A stretch of 64,000 bases of DNA, taken from positions 51,561-115,560 of the forward strand of contig NZ_SMLC01000005.1 in the NCBI RefSeq assembly GCF_004349245.1, in the 5' to 3' direction. Origin of the DNA: Actinomadura sp. 6K520. GTDB lineage: Bacteria; Actinomycetota; Actinomycetes; Streptosporangiales; Streptosporangiaceae. A program made the position numbers and the translations under genes. Shown in pieces: positions 9,645 to 20,360 of the stretch (the first letter of the stretch is position 1; every line of letters starts with the position of its first letter). The notes under the pieces are model-generated. The model had not been told where the DNA came from and made no database searches. It worked only from the letters and a program-made list of their open reading frames with translations.

Positions 9645-9666
9645 AGTAACTGACTCGTCAGTTACT
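9645..9666. promoter_or_regulatory. near-perfect palindrome, likely TetR operator
   Basis: Arms AGTAACTGAC and GTCAGTTACT are exact complements around a two-base centre. The site sits between divergent start codons at 9628 and 9675 and overlaps where both promoters must lie. A TetR-family gene ends the right-hand operon, so this is a natural autoregulatory operator for it. Confidence 0.8.
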
Positions 9667-9674
9667 CTAGCGGA

Positions 9675-10898
9675 ATGGACTTCGGTTTGAGCGAGCGCGC
9701 CCAGGAACACCTCGGCCGCCTCCAGGAATTCATGGACTCGCACGTGTACCCGGCGGAGCCGGTGTACGAGGCGCAGCGGGCGGAACTGCGGGCCGCCGGA
9801 CGCGAGCACCATCTGCCCCAGATCGTGGAGGACCTCAAGGTCGAGGCCCGCAAGCGCGGCCTCTGGAACCTCTTCCTTCCGGATAGCGAGGACCCGGCGC
9901 ACGGCCTCACCGTGACCGACTACGCGTCGCTCGCCGAAGTGACGGGCCGGTCCCTCGAACTCGCGCCCGAGGCCACCAACTGCGCGGCGCCCGACACCGG
10001 CAACATGGAGGTGCTGCACCTGTTCGGCACGCCCGAGCAGAAGGAGCGGTGGCTCAAGCCGCTGCTGAACGGTGAGATCCGCAGCGCCTTCGCCATGACG
10101 GAGCCGGACGTGGCCAGCTCCGACGCCAAGAACATCTCCACCCGCATCGAGCGCGACGGCGACCACTACGTCATCAACGGCCGCAAGTGGTGGATCACCG
10201 GCAGCGCCGACCCGCGCTGCAAGATCATGATCGTGATGGGCAAGACCGACCCGGACGGGCACCCGTACCGGCAGCAGTCGATGGTGCTGGTCCCGGTCGA
10301 CACGCCCGGGGTGGAGATCGTCCGGCCGCTGCCCGTGTTCGGCTACCAGGACCAGCACGGCCACTGCGAGATCACGTTCACCGACGTCCGCGTCCCGGTG
10401 GAGAACCTCGTCGGCGAGGAGGGCGGCGGCTTCGCCATCGCCCAGGCGCGCCTCGGCCCGGGCCGTATCCACCACTGCATGCGCGCGCTCGGCGCCGCCG
10501 AGCGGGCGCTGGAGCTGATGTGCCGGCGCGCCCTGTCCCGCGAGGCGTTCGGGGGGCCGATCGCCCGGCAGGGCGTGGTCCGCGAGCAGATCGCCGAGTC
10601 GCGGATGGCGATCGAGCAGGCCAGGCTGCTCACCCTCAAGACCGCCTGGCTGATCGACAAGCACGGTGTGCAGGCCGCCCGGTCCGAGGTCGCGGCGATC
10701 AAGGTGATCGCGCCGCGGGTCGCGCTGGAGGTCGTCGACCGGGCGATCCAGGTGCACGGCGGCGCCGGGGTCAGCGGCGACACTCCGCTCGCCGCCATGT
10801 GGGCCGGCCTGCGGACGCTGCGCCTCGCCGACGGCCCGGACGAGGTCCATGTCCGCTCCGTCGCCCGCGCCGAACTGGGCAAGTACACCGGCGCATGA
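9675..10898 (+). CDS. acyl-CoA dehydrogenase
   Basis: A 407-residue FAD enzyme that desaturates acyl-CoA thioesters, of the ACAD10/11-like type. Typical pieces are [16 protein letters not shown] (FAD/substrate loop), the middle beta domain with [10 protein letters not shown], the helical C-terminal domain with the catalytic-region motif LADGPDEVH, and [16 protein letters not shown]. The ATG is only a few bases after the palindrome, so the transcript is probably leaderless or nearly so. Its stop overlaps the start of the TetR gene (ATGA), which indicates translational coupling. Confidence 0.93.
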   Translation: MDFGLSERAQEHLGRLQEFMDSHVYPAEPVYEAQRAELRAAGREHHLPQIVEDLKVEARKRGLWNLFLPDSEDPAHGLTVTDYASLAEVTGRSLELAPEATNCAAPDTGNMEVLHLFGTPEQKERWLKPLLNGEIRSAFAMTEPDVASSDAKNISTRIERDGDHYVINGRKWWITGSADPRCKIMIVMGKTDPDGHPYRQQSMVLVPVDTPGVEIVRPLPVFGYQDQHGHCEITFTDVRVPVENLVGEEGGGFAIAQARLGPGRIHHCMRALGAAERALELMCRRALSREAFGGPIARQGVVREQIAESRMAIEQARLLTLKTAWLIDKHGVQAARSEVAAIKVIAPRVALEVVDRAIQVHGGAGVSGDTPLAAMWAGLRTLRLADGPDEVHVRSVARAELGKYTGA

Positions 10899-11563
10899 CC
10901 GACGGCACGGGGGAGCGCGTGCCGGGCGTGCGGCGGCGGATGCCGTACGCCCGGCGGCGCGAGCAGCTGCTCCAGGTGGCGCTGGAGGAGTTCGGCCGCC
11001 GCGGCTACCACCTGACGCAGATGGAGCACGTGGCCGCCGCCGCGCAGGTGTCCAAGGCGCTGCTGTACCAGCACTTCACCTCGAAGGAGGAGCTGTTCGC
11101 CGAGGTCACCGAGGCGATCGTCGCCGAGCTGACGGCCCGGCTGAACGAGGCCGTGCTCGCCGAGCGCGGCTCTCCGGACGGCATCCGGGCCATGATCCGG
11201 GTCCTGTTCGACTACGCCACCGACGAGCCGGACGCGTGGGCGCTGGTGATCCGGCACCTCGACAAGCCCGACGACGTCGGCGTGGAGCTGCGCGAGCTCC
11301 GGGACCGCCTCGGCGGCGCGTTCGCCGACCTGCTGCTGCGCCGCCGCCGCGCCGACCCGAAGCTGTCCCCGGCGGCGCTCGCGGTGAACGAGCGGCGCGC
11401 GCGGCTCCTCGTCCCCCTGATGTACGGGTCGATGCTGTCGATGGTGTCGTGGTGGCTGGAGCACCCCGACACCCCGCGCGACCGCGCCGAGCAGATGGCG
11501 ATCGAGTTCATCTGGCTCGGCCTCGACCGGCTGCGCACCGGCGAGCGGCTCCCGAAGGAGTAG
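10895..11563 (+). CDS. TetR-family transcriptional regulator
   Basis: A 222-residue repressor. The N-terminal helix-turn-helix covers about residues 20-65, ending in the typical [17 protein letters not shown]. The C-terminal ligand domain is helical and unassigned. It overlaps the acyl-CoA dehydrogenase stop by four bases, so it is in the same operon. The likely target is the palindrome at 9645-9666, controlling both divergent units in response to an acyl-CoA-type ligand (inference from neighbours). Confidence 0.9.
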   Translation: MTDGTGERVPGVRRRMPYARRREQLLQVALEEFGRRGYHLTQMEHVAAAAQVSKALLYQHFTSKEELFAEVTEAIVAELTARLNEAVLAERGSPDGIRAMIRVLFDYATDEPDAWALVIRHLDKPDDVGVELRELRDRLGGAFADLLLRRRRADPKLSPAALAVNERRARLLVPLMYGSMLSMVSWWLEHPDTPRDRAEQMAIEFIWLGLDRLRTGERLPKE

Positions 11564-11585
11564 CCCTGGGGGGCGGGCACGCGAA

Positions 11586-11614
11586 AGGCCGGGGACGGCG
11601 TGCGTCCCCGGCCT
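11586..11614. terminator. bidirectional hairpin terminator
   Basis: Arms AGGCCGGGGAC and GTCCCCGGCCT pair perfectly around a seven-base loop. The site lies between the convergent tetR and cold-shock genes. Confidence 0.7.
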
Positions 11615-11632
11615 CCTAAGCTCGCGCGGGCC

Positions 11633-11836
11633 TTAGAGCGGGGAGACGCCCTCGGCCTGCGGGCCCTTCTGGCCCTGCGTGATCTCGAACGAGACACGCT
11701 GGTTCTCGTCCAGGCTGCGGTAGCCGTTGGTGGCGATCGCCGAGTAGTGGACGAACACGTCCGGGCCGCCGCCGTCGGGCGCGATGAACCCGAAGCCCTT
11801 CTCGGAGTTGAACCACTTCACGGTGCCTTCGGCCAT
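11633..11836 (-). CDS. cspA: cold shock protein, CspA family
   Basis: A 67-residue single OB-fold nucleic-acid chaperone. The RNP motifs KGFGFI and VFVHYSAI are intact, and the start [14 protein letters not shown] is typical for actinomycete Csp proteins. Length is standard. The upstream 190 bases before the kynureninase stop are gene-free and could hold the long leader common to csp genes; I see no specific structure I can defend there. Confidence 0.97.
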   Translation of the reverse strand: MAEGTVKWFNSEKGFGFIAPDGGGPDVFVHYSAIATNGYRSLDENQRVSFEITQGQKGPQAEGVSPL

Positions 11837-12029
11837 GGTCTTTCCCTTCGGGTGAAACTCACCGGCCCGCCGGGCGGCGGACCGGGCTGCAAGCGGACTC
11901 ATCTCACGTCCGCCGGTCACCCGGAGAAAACGCTTCGAGACTGCCTGGCTCCCAGCCGGCCTGACCGGGCGCCATCGTGCAACGCAACCGAACCTACCCG
12001 ATGCCGGGCCACCCTATGCACCGACACTC

Positions 12030-13280
12030 CTAAACAAGATCCCGCAGGGCCTCGGCGGCGCGGTGGCAATCGTGGAACGTGCAGTACAGCGGGGCGGGGG
12101 CGAGGCGCACGACATCGGGCTCGCGGGCGTCGGCGACCACTCCGCCGGCCGCGGCGAGCCGCCGGACGAGCCCGCCCGCGCCGGCCACCCGCAGCGAGAG
12201 CTGGGCGCCGCGGGCCGCCGGGCCGGCCGGGGTGATGATCCGCGCGCCGGTCTCCGCGAGGCGGGCCGCGAGGTAGCCGGTCAGCCGTTCGCTCTTGGCG
12301 CGCAGCGCCGCCATCCCGACCCGGTCGAAGATCTCCAGGGACGCCAGCACCGGGGCGAGGGCCATGATCGGCGGGTTGGACAGCTGCCACGCGTCGGCGG
12401 AGGCGGGCGGCGCGATGTCGGGGTCCATCCGGAACCGGACGGCCGGGTCGGTGCCCCACCAGCCCGCCAGCTTCGGCACGGACGCGTCCCGGACGTGCCG
12501 CTCGTGGACGAAGCATCCGGCGACCGCGCCGGGGCCGCCGTTCAGGTACTTGTAGGTGCACCAGGCGGCGAAGTCGACGTCCCAGTCGTGCAGGCGCAGC
12601 GGAACGTTCCCGGCGGCGTGCGCGAGGTCCCAGCCGACGGCGGCGCCGGCGGCGCGGCCCGCCTTGGTGATCGTGGGCATGTCCATGAGCTGGCCGGTGA
12701 GGTAGTTGACGCCGCCGAGCAGGACGAGCGCGACCGTGTCGCCTTCGCGTTCGAGGAAGGCCACGACGTCCTCGGTGCGCAGGTCGTCCTCGCCGGGACG
12801 CGGCCTCAGCCGCACGACGGTCGCGGCCGGGTCGAGGCCGTGGTGGACGGCCTGGCTGGCGACGGCGTAGGAGTCGGAGGGGAACGCCGAGTCCTCGATG
12901 ACGATGCGGGTGCGGTTCCCGGCGGGCCGGTAGAAGCTCGCCATCATCAGGTGCAGGTTGACCGTCAGCGAGTTCATGGCGACGACCTCGTGCGGCAGTG
13001 CGCCGACGAGGCGGGCCGCCGGCTCGCGCAGCAGCTCGTGGTAGTCCACCCAGGGCCGGCGGGCCTCCGTGTGCGCCTCCACGGCGAGCCGCGCCCAGTC
13101 GTCGAGCTCCTCGCGGAGCCGTCCCGCGACCGCCCTCGGCTGGAGGCCGAGGGAGTTGCCGGCGAAGTAGGCGGCCTCCTCGTACGCCCCGCCGGGGGCG
13201 GGCGGGACGAGGAACTCACCGCGCAGCGTGGGCAGCGGATCGGTGTCGTCGAGCCGCCGCGCCTCGTCCTCGGCCGTCAC
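12030..13280 (-). CDS. kynU: kynureninase
   Basis: A 416-residue PLP enzyme (fold type I) that cleaves kynurenine or 3-hydroxykynurenine to anthranilate or 3-hydroxyanthranilate plus alanine. Visible signatures: YFAGNSLGLQPR near residue 38, the substrate/cofactor stretch MNSLTVNLHLMM, GWDLAHAAGNVPL with the PLP-binding Asp, and the Schiff-base Lys244 in CTYKYLNGGPG. It is the last gene of the catabolic run, separated from the ACMS decarboxylase stop by 71 bases, so it may also have its own promoter. Confidence 0.96.
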   Translation of the reverse strand: MTAEDEARRLDDTDPLPTLRGEFLVPPAPGGAYEEAAYFAGNSLGLQPRAVAGRLREELDDWARLAVEAHTEARRPWVDYHELLREPAARLVGALPHEVVAMNSLTVNLHLMMASFYRPAGNRTRIVIEDSAFPSDSYAVASQAVHHGLDPAATVVRLRPRPGEDDLRTEDVVAFLEREGDTVALVLLGGVNYLTGQLMDMPTITKAGRAAGAAVGWDLAHAAGNVPLRLHDWDVDFAAWCTYKYLNGGPGAVAGCFVHERHVRDASVPKLAGWWGTDPAVRFRMDPDIAPPASADAWQLSNPPIMALAPVLASLEIFDRVGMAALRAKSERLTGYLAARLAETGARIITPAGPAARGAQLSLRVAGAGGLVRRLAAAGGVVADAREPDVVRLAPAPLYCTFHDCHRAAEALRDLV

Positions 13281-13351
13281 GGTGTCCCTCCCCGGTTCGT
13301 CTTCGTCATCGCGGTGCCGTCAGCGTGCCGTCGGTTCAGTGCGTCGTCGGT

Positions 13352-14407
13352 TCAGTGTGTCGTCGTCAGCGAGCCGGCTTCCGAGGGGGCCGGCGTCGTC
13401 GCGGCGGGGACCTCGGCCCGCGCGAAGAAGTCCCGCGCGTTGCCGCCGAGGAGCCGCGCGCGTTCGGCGTCGTCCAGCCCGGGGCAGGCCCGGATCGTCG
13501 CGCCCGGCTCCTCCTCCCCCAGCGGGAACGGATAGTCGGTGCCGAGCATCACGCGCTCCACGCCCATCACGTCGATGAGCAGGCGGAGCGCGCGGGGGTC
13601 GAACACGGCGGAGTCGACGTGGAACCGGTCGACGTACTCCGACGGGGGGCGGGGCGAGTCGGCGCGGACGATGTCGCGCCGGTGCCAGGCGTTGTCGGCG
13701 CGCCCGAGCAGGAAGGCGAAGCTGCCGCCGCCGTGGCAGAAGCACAGCCGCAGCGACGCCGGAATGCGCTCGAACGCGCCGGACAGCATCAGCCCGAGGA
13801 TGCTGAGCTGCGTCTCGGCGGGCATCCCGGCCAGCCACGGCAGCATGTGGCCGCGCATCCGGCCCGCGCCGAGCATGTCCCACGGGTGCGCCAGGACCGG
13901 CAGCCCGATCCGGGCGCAGTGCGCGAGGAACGCGGTGATCCCCTCGTCGTCGAGGTTGCGGTCGCCGACATGGTTGCCGATGTGCACGCCGCGGTGCCCG
14001 GCCGCCGCCGCCCGGGACGCGACCTCGCAGGCCAGCGCCGGGTCCTGCAGCGGGACCTGGCACAGCGGCAGCAGCCGGCCGGGAGCGTCCGCGCAGAAGG
14101 CGAGGATGCGGTCGTTCACCAGGTCGCACCAGTCGGCGGCGCGGGACGGCTCGGCCGCGTACCCGAACATCAGCGGGGTGGACGAGACCGCCTGGACGTC
14201 CACGCCCGCGGCGTCCATGTCGGCCAGCCGCCGGGCGGGCTCCCAGAGCGCCTCCCCGACCGGCCGGTACTCCTCGTCGCCGCACATCATCGTGCCGGTG
14301 CCGGCGCCGTCGATGCGCAGCCACGGCTCGCCCTCGTCGGTGAGCACGCGGCCCTCGTCCCGGCCGAGGCGCGGGAAGACGTGGGTGTGGACGTCGATGA
14401 CGGTCAC
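13352..14407 (-). CDS. nbaD: 2-amino-3-carboxymuconate-6-semialdehyde decarboxylase
   Basis: A 351-residue zinc amidohydrolase-fold decarboxylase that converts ACMS to 2-aminomuconate 6-semialdehyde. The N terminus gives the metal pair in DVHTHVFP (His7, His9). Later metal/catalytic residues lie in LAHPWDMLGAGR, LCFCHGGGSFAF and LGTDYPFPLGEEEPG. It starts 10 bases after the dioxygenase stop. The symbol follows the Pseudomonas nba set and is by analogy. Without this enzyme ACMS would cyclise to quinolinate, so its presence marks the route as catabolic. Confidence 0.94.
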   Translation of the reverse strand: MTVIDVHTHVFPRLGRDEGRVLTDEGEPWLRIDGAGTGTMMCGDEEYRPVGEALWEPARRLADMDAAGVDVQAVSSTPLMFGYAAEPSRAADWCDLVNDRILAFCADAPGRLLPLCQVPLQDPALACEVASRAAAAGHRGVHIGNHVGDRNLDDEGITAFLAHCARIGLPVLAHPWDMLGAGRMRGHMLPWLAGMPAETQLSILGLMLSGAFERIPASLRLCFCHGGGSFAFLLGRADNAWHRRDIVRADSPRPPSEYVDRFHVDSAVFDPRALRLLIDVMGVERVMLGTDYPFPLGEEEPGATIRACPGLDDAERARLLGGNARDFFARAEVPAATTPAPSEAGSLTTTH

Positions 14408-14417
14408 GAGATCACCG

Positions 14418-16184
<1,767 letters not shown>

Positions 16185-16185
<1 letters not shown>

Positions 16186-16970
16186 CAGGACTCCTCCTTG
16201 CCGAACGCGACGCGCACGTCGCCCAGCCCGTCGACGCGGGCCTCGAACACGTCGCCGGGCGCGGCGGGGACGACCGGGCCGAGCGCGCCGGTCAGGACGG
16301 TGTCGCCCGCGCGGAGGGGCCGCCCGACGCGGACGAGGGTGTCGGCTAGCCACAGCGCCGCGTTCAGCGGGTGTCCCAGGCAGGCGGCGCCGTTGCCGGT
16401 GGAGACCTGCTCGCCGCGCCGCTCCAGCACCATCCCGCAGAGGCGCAGGTCGACGTCCGCGAGCGGGACGGGACGGCTGCCCAGCGCGTACATGCCGGAC
16501 GAGGCGTTGTCGGCGACGGTGTCGGCGAGCGTGATGTCCCAGTCGCGGACCCGGCTGCCGACGACCTCGATGGCGGGCAGCGCGAACGCGGTCGCGCGGA
16601 TCACGTCGGCGACGGTGTGCCGCTCGTGGGTGAGGTCGTGCTCCAGGACGAGCGCGACCTCCGCCTCGGCGCGCGGCTGCAGCACCGCGCCCGCGGGGAT
16701 CTCGTCCCCGTCCGGGACGGCCATGTCGGCGAACAGCATCCCGAAGTCGGGGCTGTCGACGCCGATCTGCGCCTGCACGGCCCGCGACGTCAGGCCGATC
16801 TTGCGCCCGGCGAGGCGGCGGCCCTCGGTGAGCCAGCGCTCGGTCAGCCGCTCCTGGACGGCGTAGGCGTCGCCGGCCGTGCCGATCAGGTCGCGGACGG
16901 GTTCGCACGGCGTACCGGTGGCGTAGGCGCCGAGGAGCCGCTCGGCGGCGGCTTCGATGTTCGTTGTCAC
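16185..16970 (-). CDS. nbaH: 2-oxopent-4-enoate hydratase
   Basis: A 261-residue MhpD/DmpE-type hydratase that adds water to 2-hydroxypenta-2,4-dienoate, giving 4-hydroxy-2-oxovalerate. Family marks are [59 protein letters not shown] and [12 protein letters not shown]. The GTG at 16970 is the likely start. Its stop and the decarboxylase start share a base (TGATG). The matching aldolase and acetaldehyde dehydrogenase are not in this window. Confidence 0.9.
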
Positions 16971-16981
16971 TGGGCTCGCTC

Positions 16982-18418
16982 TCAGATCTGGACGCACACG
17001 TTGACGGGCTCGGAGAAGAAGTCCAAGGAGTACTCTCCCCCTTCCCGCCCGATGCCGGACGCTTTCACACCGCCGAACGGTGTGCGAAGGTCGCGGAGAT
17101 TCCAGCAGTTCACCCAGACGATCCCCGTTTCGATGCGGGGTGCCACGCGGTGCGCCCTGGACAGGTCCCGCGTCCACAGCGTCGAGGCGAGTCCGTAGGG
17201 GCTGTCGTTGGCGAGTGCCAGGGCCTCGTCCTCAGTGTCGAACGGCGCGACGTGGCAGACCGGCCCGAAGATCTCCTCCCTGACCGTCCGGGCCGTTTCC
17301 GGCAGGCCCGTCAGGACGGTCGGCTGCACGTAGAAGCCCCTGTCGCGCTCGTCACCGAACTCTGGCGTGCCGCCGCCCGCGACGACCGCGGCGCCCTCGT
17401 CGCGGGCGAGCCGGTAGTACGACAGAACCTTGTCGCGGTGCTCGGCGGAGATCATGGGCCCGTAGCCGCCGAGGGCCTCCGCGCGCTCGCCCAGCCGCGC
17501 GGTGAACTCCGCGAAGACGGGCCGCTCCACGTAGACGCGCTCGGTGCACAGGCAGATCTGCCCGGAGTGGGTGAACGTCGAGCGGGCCGTGCCGTCCACG
17601 GCGGCGCCGAGGTCGGCGTCGGCGAAGACGAGCGCCGGGTTCTTGCCGCCCAGCTCGAACGACAGGGGCGTGACGTGGTCGGCGGCGTTGCGCATGATCG
17701 CGGCGCCGGTGGCGGACTCGCCGGTGAACGCGATCGCGTCCACGCCCGGATGGCCGGTGAGGAACTCGCCCGCCGCGCCCGCGCCGTGCCCGTGCACGAT
17801 GTTGAACACGCCGTCCGGCAGCCCGGCGTCGTGGATCACGCGGGCGAGCAGCGTCGCGGTGGACGGCGTCTCCTCGGACGGCTTGAGCACGACGGTGTTG
17901 CCGCACGCCAGCGCGGGGGCGATCTTCCAGGTCGACAGGAGCAGCGGCAGATTCCACGGGGAGATGACCGCCACCACGCCCAGCGGGCGGCGCACCGTGT
18001 AGTTGAGCGCCTCCCCCGTGCCGGAGCTCCACCCGGGCACCCGGGTCATGTAGGCGCGCTCGGGACGCCCGTACAGCAGGTCCGCGTATGCACGGAAGTT
18101 GCCGACCGCCCTCGGGACGTCCACGGTGGACGCGAACTCCCGGGACCTCCCGGTGTCGGCGACCTCCGCCTCGACGAACTCCTCGAACCGCGCCTGGATC
18201 CCGTCGGCGACCGTCCGCAGCGCGGCGGCCCGCTCCTGGACGCCCAGCGCGCCCCACGGCCCCTTCAGCGCTGCCTTCGCCGCGGTCACCGCGTCGTCCA
18301 CGACCTCCCGCGTGGCCTCGGGGACGGCGCCCAGCTCGGAGCCGTCCGCGGGCGCGATGAGCGGGAAGGACGTCCCGTCCGTGCGGAAGACCCCGCCGAC
18401 GTAGTGCTCAGCCTTCAT
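16982..18418 (-). CDS. nbaE: 2-aminomuconic / 2-hydroxymuconic semialdehyde dehydrogenase
   Basis: A 478-residue NAD-dependent aldehyde dehydrogenase. The catalytic Glu is in [12 protein letters not shown] and the catalytic Cys in [21 protein letters not shown] and [14 protein letters not shown] match the muconic-semialdehyde subfamily. It is the first gene of the run and sits next to the divergent LysR regulator. Its expected reaction is oxidation of 2-aminomuconate 6-semialdehyde to 2-aminomuconate. Confidence 0.93.
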   Translation of the reverse strand: MKAEHYVGGVFRTDGTSFPLIAPADGSELGAVPEATREVVDDAVTAAKAALKGPWGALGVQERAAALRTVADGIQARFEEFVEAEVADTGRSREFASTVDVPRAVGNFRAYADLLYGRPERAYMTRVPGWSSGTGEALNYTVRRPLGVVAVISPWNLPLLLSTWKIAPALACGNTVVLKPSEETPSTATLLARVIHDAGLPDGVFNIVHGHGAGAAGEFLTGHPGVDAIAFTGESATGAAIMRNAADHVTPLSFELGGKNPALVFADADLGAAVDGTARSTFTHSGQICLCTERVYVERPVFAEFTARLGERAEALGGYGPMISAEHRDKVLSYYRLARDEGAAVVAGGGTPEFGDERDRGFYVQPTVLTGLPETARTVREEIFGPVCHVAPFDTEDEALALANDSPYGLASTLWTRDLSRAHRVAPRIETGIVWVNCWNLRDLRTPFGGVKASGIGREGGEYSLDFFSEPVNVCVQI

Positions 18419-18479
18419 CCGTCCTCCCGCCCATGGCTCGGCACCTCCGATCCTCCGCCCGGCGAGCTATGCCTGACAA

Positions 18480-18517
18480 ATACCAATCGGCTCCGGAGGT
18501 ATCACGAACCTGTGATA
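18480..18517. promoter_or_regulatory. inverted repeats in the divergent LysR control region
   Basis: Two overlapping dyads are visible: ATACC/GGTAT (18480-18484 and 18498-18502) and TATCAC/GTGATA (18500-18505 and 18512-18517). They fill the 109-base gap between the dehydrogenase start at 18418 and the LysR start at 18528. LysR regulators normally bind such dyads upstream of the divergent operon. Confidence 0.6.
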
Positions 18518-18527
18518 GCAAGGAGCC

Positions 18528-19454
18528 ATGCGCCCGCTCGACCTGCTCAACGGACGGCTGAAGCTCCGGCACCTGGTCCTCGTCGTCGCGGTCGCCGAGC
18601 ACGGCAGCATCCTGCGGGCGGCCGAGCACCTGCACCTCGCGCAGCCCGCCGTCACGCGGAGCCTGCGGGAGGTCGAGGGCATCCTCGGGGTGGAGCTGTT
18701 CACCCGCGGCCCGCGCGGCGTGACGCCGACCCTGTTCGGGGACGCGTTCACCGAGCACGCCCGCGCCGTCCTCGCCGAGCTGCGCCGCGCGGGCGAGCGG
18801 ATCACCGGCCTGGCGGACGGCGAGGTCGGCACCGTCACGATCGGCACCCTGCTCGCCGGCTCCAACGTCCTGCTCCCCCGCGCGATCGCCGCGCTGAAGG
18901 AGGAACGGCCGGGCATCACGGTGATCGTCCAGGAGGCCACGTTCGACGCCCAGGTCCCCCGCCTGCTGGACGGCGAGATCGACCTGATCCTCGGCCGCCT
19001 CAACCCCATCGACGACCTGCGCGGCCTCCGCCAGATCACCCTCTACGGCGAACCGGTACGCCTGGTCGCCCGCCGCGGCCACCCCGCCCGCTCGCGGCCG
19101 GACCTCGGCCTGGCCGACCTGCTGGACTACCCGTGGGTCCTGCCGCTGGAGCAGACCGCGCTGCGCTCGGAACTGGAGCAGGTGTTCCGCGCGGCGGGCC
19201 TCGTCCTGCCGGGCAACCTGGTCGAGTGCACGTCGGTGCTGACCGTCCGCACCCTCGTCCGCGACACCGACATGATCGCGGCCCTGCCCGAGCTCGTCGG
19301 CCGCACCGACGCCGACATCGCGCCCCTGCCCGTGCCGCTGGAGACCGTCCGCCGCCAGGTGGGCGTCACCCTGCCCGCGCACCGCGCCCCGACGCCGTCC
19401 GCCCGCATCATGCTCGACCACCTGCGCCGCGAGGCCGCCGCGCTCACCGCCTGA
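18528..19454 (+). CDS. LysR-family regulator of the kynurenine operon
   Basis: A 308-residue LTTR. The N-terminal winged helix is clear (LRHLVLVVAVAEHGSILRAA, LHLAQPAVTRSLREVE), followed by the periplasmic-binding-protein-like effector domain. Divergent orientation from the catabolic run suggests it controls that operon in response to a pathway intermediate. AGGAGCC lies directly before the ATG. Its last 11 bases overlap the end of the convergent hydrolase gene. Confidence 0.92.
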   Translation: MRPLDLLNGRLKLRHLVLVVAVAEHGSILRAAEHLHLAQPAVTRSLREVEGILGVELFTRGPRGVTPTLFGDAFTEHARAVLAELRRAGERITGLADGEVGTVTIGTLLAGSNVLLPRAIAALKEERPGITVIVQEATFDAQVPRLLDGEIDLILGRLNPIDDLRGLRQITLYGEPVRLVARRGHPARSRPDLGLADLLDYPWVLPLEQTALRSELEQVFRAAGLVLPGNLVECTSVLTVRTLVRDTDMIAALPELVGRTDADIAPLPVPLETVRRQVGVTLPAHRAPTPSARIMLDHLRREAAALTA

Positions 19455-20304
19455 CCAGGTCGAGCAGCGCCCCGCCGACCCGCGACCCCGGGTCCGCCAG
19501 ATCGAAGACGACGTCGAAGTGGTCGCGTCCGGGCACGACCATCAGCTCACCGGCGCCCCACGTCGGCTGGAACGACCGGGACTGCTCCAGGAACCCTTCG
19601 CCGTCGTCCTCCGCGACGACGAAGACCGCCGGGCACCGGTACTCCGCGGGCAGCAGCGCGGGGCTCAGCCTGGCCGCCCGCGCGAGATCCAGCCGCACGG
19701 CCTCGTTCACGTAGACGCGCGTGATGGGACGGATGTCGAAGAGCCCGCTGATCGGCATGGCGGCCTTGACCACGTCCTCGGGAAGCCCGAACGGCTCCTG
19801 CCATCCGCCGACCATCGTCATGCCGGTCAGGTGCCCGCCGGCAGAACTGCCGCCGACCACGATCCGCTCCGGATCGAGCCCGTGTGCACGGCCGTGCCGG
19901 TAGATCCACGCGATGGACGCCCGCACCTGCCGGACGATCTCCTCCAGCGAAGCCTTCGGCGCCAGGGTGTAGTCCGGCACGACGGTCGCGACGCCCTGCT
20001 CGTGGAGCCCGCGGGCCATGAACGACGACACGTCCCGCGACAGCGCCATCCAGTAGCCGCCGTGCAGGAAGACGAACACGGGCCGCAGCCCCTCGCCCGT
20101 GCCCCAGACGTCCAGGCGCTCCCCGCTCGCCTCGTCGTAGACGATCCCGGGATACCCGGGAAGCCCGTCGACGGCACGCGCCGACTCGTCCCGGTACCGC
20201 GCCATGTACCGCGCGAAGAGCTCCTCCCCCGCCTTCCGCCGCACGTTGTAGGCCACGTCCAGCTCCTCGTCGCTCAACCCGCTCCCGGGCCATTCCGCCA
20301 CCAC
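19444..20304 (-). CDS. alpha/beta hydrolase, kynurenine formamidase-like
   Basis: About 286 residues. The oxyanion motif HGGYW, the nucleophile elbow GGSSAGG, the acidic residue region VVAEDDGEGF and the catalytic His in VPGRDHFDVV match the arylformamidase branch of alpha/beta hydrolases, which deformylates N-formylkynurenine. Location beside the kynurenine operon supports that role, although a general esterase is possible. Three successive GTG codons follow AGGAGG; the one at 20304 has the best spacing. It is convergent with the LysR gene and runs away from the operon. Confidence 0.8.
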   Translation of the reverse strand: MVAEWPGSGLSDEELDVAYNVRRKAGEELFARYMARYRDESARAVDGLPGYPGIVYDEASGERLDVWGTGEGLRPVFVFLHGGYWMALSRDVSSFMARGLHEQGVATVVPDYTLAPKASLEEIVRQVRASIAWIYRHGRAHGLDPERIVVGGSSAGGHLTGMTMVGGWQEPFGLPEDVVKAAMPISGLFDIRPITRVYVNEAVRLDLARAARLSPALLPAEYRCPAVFVVAEDDGEGFLEQSRSFQPTWGAGELMVVPGRDHFDVVFDLADPGSRVGGALLDLVRR

Positions 20305-20360
20305 CACAGCCCTCCTCTTGAGCTCTCTCCGCGAACCGGCGCTCGTCGAACACCGGCGGG

